This document shows positions 6,636 through 7,747 of a stretch of DNA of 7,747 bases, piece after piece. Every line of letters begins with the position of its first letter. Positions within the stretch are counted from its first letter, which is position 1. Location: the NCBI GenBank assembly GCA_027364695.1, contig DAHXOV010000227.1:1-7747 (forward strand), given 5' to 3'. The position numbers and the translations under genes were made by a program. The stretch comes from a bacterium (GTDB taxonomy: Bacteria > Bacteroidota > Bacteroidia > B-17B0 > Aurantibacillaceae). A model generated the notes under the pieces. That model did no database searches. It was not told where the DNA came from and saw nothing but the letters and a program-made list of their open reading frames with translations.

Positions 6636-6668
6636 AAAGCCAGGAAAAAATTACCGCCTGGCTTTTTT
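6636..6668 (+). terminator. Intrinsic terminator after the T9SS cargo gene
   Basis: A 9-bp perfect stem (AAAGCCAGG at 6636-6644 paired with CCTGGCTTT at 6657-6665) encloses a 12-base loop, and the downstream arm runs into six T residues (6663-6668). It begins 25 bases after the stop codon at 6611. This is a classic Rho-independent terminator on the plus strand and separates this gene from the isocitrate dehydrogenase gene. Confidence 0.85.
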
Positions 6669-6815
6669 ATTATCATATATCAAAAAATAGCTGCCAAAAC
6701 AATCTAAACATACACATCGGTTCAATAAACACACCCACTACATCCATCCAAGCAAATATCATAAGAGAATATCCTTCCCATTAGGGCACCTGCTTATCTG
6801 TCAGAAGAAGACTTT

Positions 6816-6844
6816 TTTGTATCAATAATTTTTCACTATTATTG
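6816..6844 (+). promoter_or_regulatory. Weak putative promoter for isocitrate dehydrogenase
   Basis: TTTG at 6816-6819, a 17-base spacer, then TATTATTG at 6837-6844, which differs from TAnnTTTG at one position. Transcription would start only about 8 bases before the ATG at 6859, giving a near-leaderless message. The rest of the 247-bp gap (6612-6858), apart from the terminator, shows no gene or structure I can support. Confidence 0.35.
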
Positions 6845-6858
6845 CCCCCAAAAAGGAC

Positions 6859-7747
6859 ATGAAAAGAATTAAAGTTCAAAACCCCGTTGTAGAGCTAGAT
6901 GGCGATGAAATGACAAGGATTATATGGAAGATGATAAAAGAAAAATTGATCTTCCCTTATATGGAGATAGATATTAAATACTTTGATTTAGGTATTGAAA
7001 ACAGAGACGCTACCAATGACAAAATAACTATAGACGCCGCCAATGCCATTAAACAATATAATGTAGGTATCAAATGTGCCACCATCACCCCTGACGAAGC
7101 CAGAGTAAAAGAGTTTAATCTCAAACAAATGTGGAAGTCTCCCAACGGCACAATTCGCAATATATTAGATGGAACCGTTTTTCGCGAACCTATTGTTATT
7201 AAAAACATCCCTCGCCTCATCACTACATGGAAAAAACCCATCATTGTGGGTCGCCACGCATTTGGTGACCAATACCGTGCTACCGACTTTGTCATACCAG
7301 GAAAAGGAAAACTAAGCATCAGATTTGAAAATGAAAATGGACAAATCATAGAACACGAAGTATTCCAATTTAACGGACCCGGCATAGCCATGGGAATGTA
7401 TAATACCGATGACTCTATACGCGGATTTGCTTATGCCTGTTTCAATATAGCACTACAAAAAAAGTGGCCCCTTTATCTTTCCACAAAAAACACCATTCTT
7501 AAAAAATACGACGGAAAATTTAAAGATATATTTCAGGAAATATACGAAAAAGAATTTAAACAACAATTTCAGAAAGCAGGTATTACCTATGAACACCGCC
7601 TTATAGATGACATGGTTGCTTCTGCCCTCAAATGGGAAGGAGGCTTTATATGGGCATGTAAAAATTATGATGGCGATATACAATCTGATCAGGTAGCCCA
7701 AGGATTTGGCTCATTAGGACTAATGACCTCTGTACTTATCACACCCG
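6859..7747 (+). CDS. icd: NADP-type isocitrate dehydrogenase, eukaryote-like subfamily (5' part, 296 codons)
   Basis: This enzyme converts isocitrate and NADP+ to 2-oxoglutarate, CO2 and NADPH in the citric acid cycle. Residue by residue it follows the homodimeric eukaryotic-type enzyme (human IDH1 from memory) with the same numbering up to a small gap: D14-G-D-E-M-T-R, T77, K93-S94-P95-N96, R100, R109, G131-R132-H133 and Y139 line the substrate site; K210 (human K212), D250 (D252), D273 (D275) and D277 (D279) are the catalytic lysine and metal-binding aspartates. All are present, so the visible part is intact. Full length should be roughly 405-410 residues, so about 110 remain beyond the right edge, including the NADP-specificity loop; NADP use is therefore taken from the subfamily. 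The ATG at 6859 aligns with the usual start and an in-frame TAA lies 11 codons upstream. The only SD-like AAGGA (6853-6857) is a single base from the ATG, too close for normal use. It is transcribed separately from the upstream gene, behind a terminator. Confidence 0.95.
   Translation, partial: MKRIKVQNPVVELDGDEMTRIIWKMIKEKLIFPYMEIDIKYFDLGIENRDATNDKITIDAANAIKQYNVGIKCATITPDEARVKEFNLKQMWKSPNGTIRNILDGTVFREPIVIKNIPRLITTWKKPIIVGRHAFGDQYRATDFVIPGKGKLSIRFENENGQIIEHEVFQFNGPGIAMGMYNTDDSIRGFAYACFNIALQKKWPLYLSTKNTILKKYDGKFKDIFQEIYEKEFKQQFQKAGITYEHRLIDDMVASALKWEGGFIWACKNYDGDIQSDQVAQGFGSLGLMTSVLITP

Noticed and set aside
6853..6857. AAGGA before the isocitrate dehydrogenase start as a Shine-Dalgarno site
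   Set aside because: It is one base from the ATG, too close to pair with 16S rRNA during initiation, and SD use is rare in Bacteroidota.
6957..7701. Minus-strand frames inside the isocitrate dehydrogenase gene (6957-7391 and 7453-7701)
   Set aside because: The plus-strand frame is an unmistakable, conserved enzyme; these are chance antisense frames.

Overview
This window looks like a low-GC member of the Bacteroidota. The clues are a C-terminal type IX secretion (T9SS) sorting domain on a secreted protein, promoter-like elements of the Bacteroidota primary sigma factor type (TTG, then TAnnTTTG) with no clear Shine-Dalgarno sites, an M23 peptidase with the N-terminal membrane anchor common in that phylum, and very AT-rich coding DNA. 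The genus cannot be told from these data. No RNA gene, CRISPR array, insertion sequence or phage gene was seen, and the region reads as ordinary chromosome.

The left 5.4 kb (1-5443) is one run of six genes on the minus strand, in transcription order: a membrane-anchored M23 (LytM-type) endopeptidase (5443-4463); a 12-helix APC-superfamily amino-acid permease (4442-3144); an exported class A beta-lactamase-like serine hydrolase with altered active-site motifs (3144-1897); a predicted lipoprotein of unknown function (1922-699); a short DUF721/DciA-like protein (693-397); and the N-terminal 121 residues of an exported M28 metallopeptidase that runs off the left edge (364-1). The gaps are 20, -1, -26, 5 and 32 bp, and no terminator is visible, so this is probably one operon read from a promoter near 5474-5504. 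Four products act at or outside the inner membrane on peptidoglycan or peptides (or carry folds that suggest so), and the permease could import released amino acids. DUF721 is the odd one out.

A 127-bp divergent intergenic region (5444-5570) carries two back-to-back promoter-like element pairs. To its right, on the plus strand, lies a 346-residue T9SS-exported protein (5571-6611) that ends in a clear intrinsic terminator (6636-6668). A 247-bp intergenic stretch follows. Apart from that terminator and a weak promoter-like site just before the next gene, I see nothing in it.

The right end is the first 296 codons of an NADP-type isocitrate dehydrogenase (6859 to the edge). It is strikingly like the eukaryotic cytosolic enzyme and keeps all the substrate and metal residues that fall within the window.

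The most interesting points are the serine hydrolase, which keeps SxxK and SDN but lacks a recognisable KTG lysine and omega-loop glutamate and carries a polybasic stretch; its tight overlap with an uncharacterised lipoprotein; and a change in strand base composition inside the operon.
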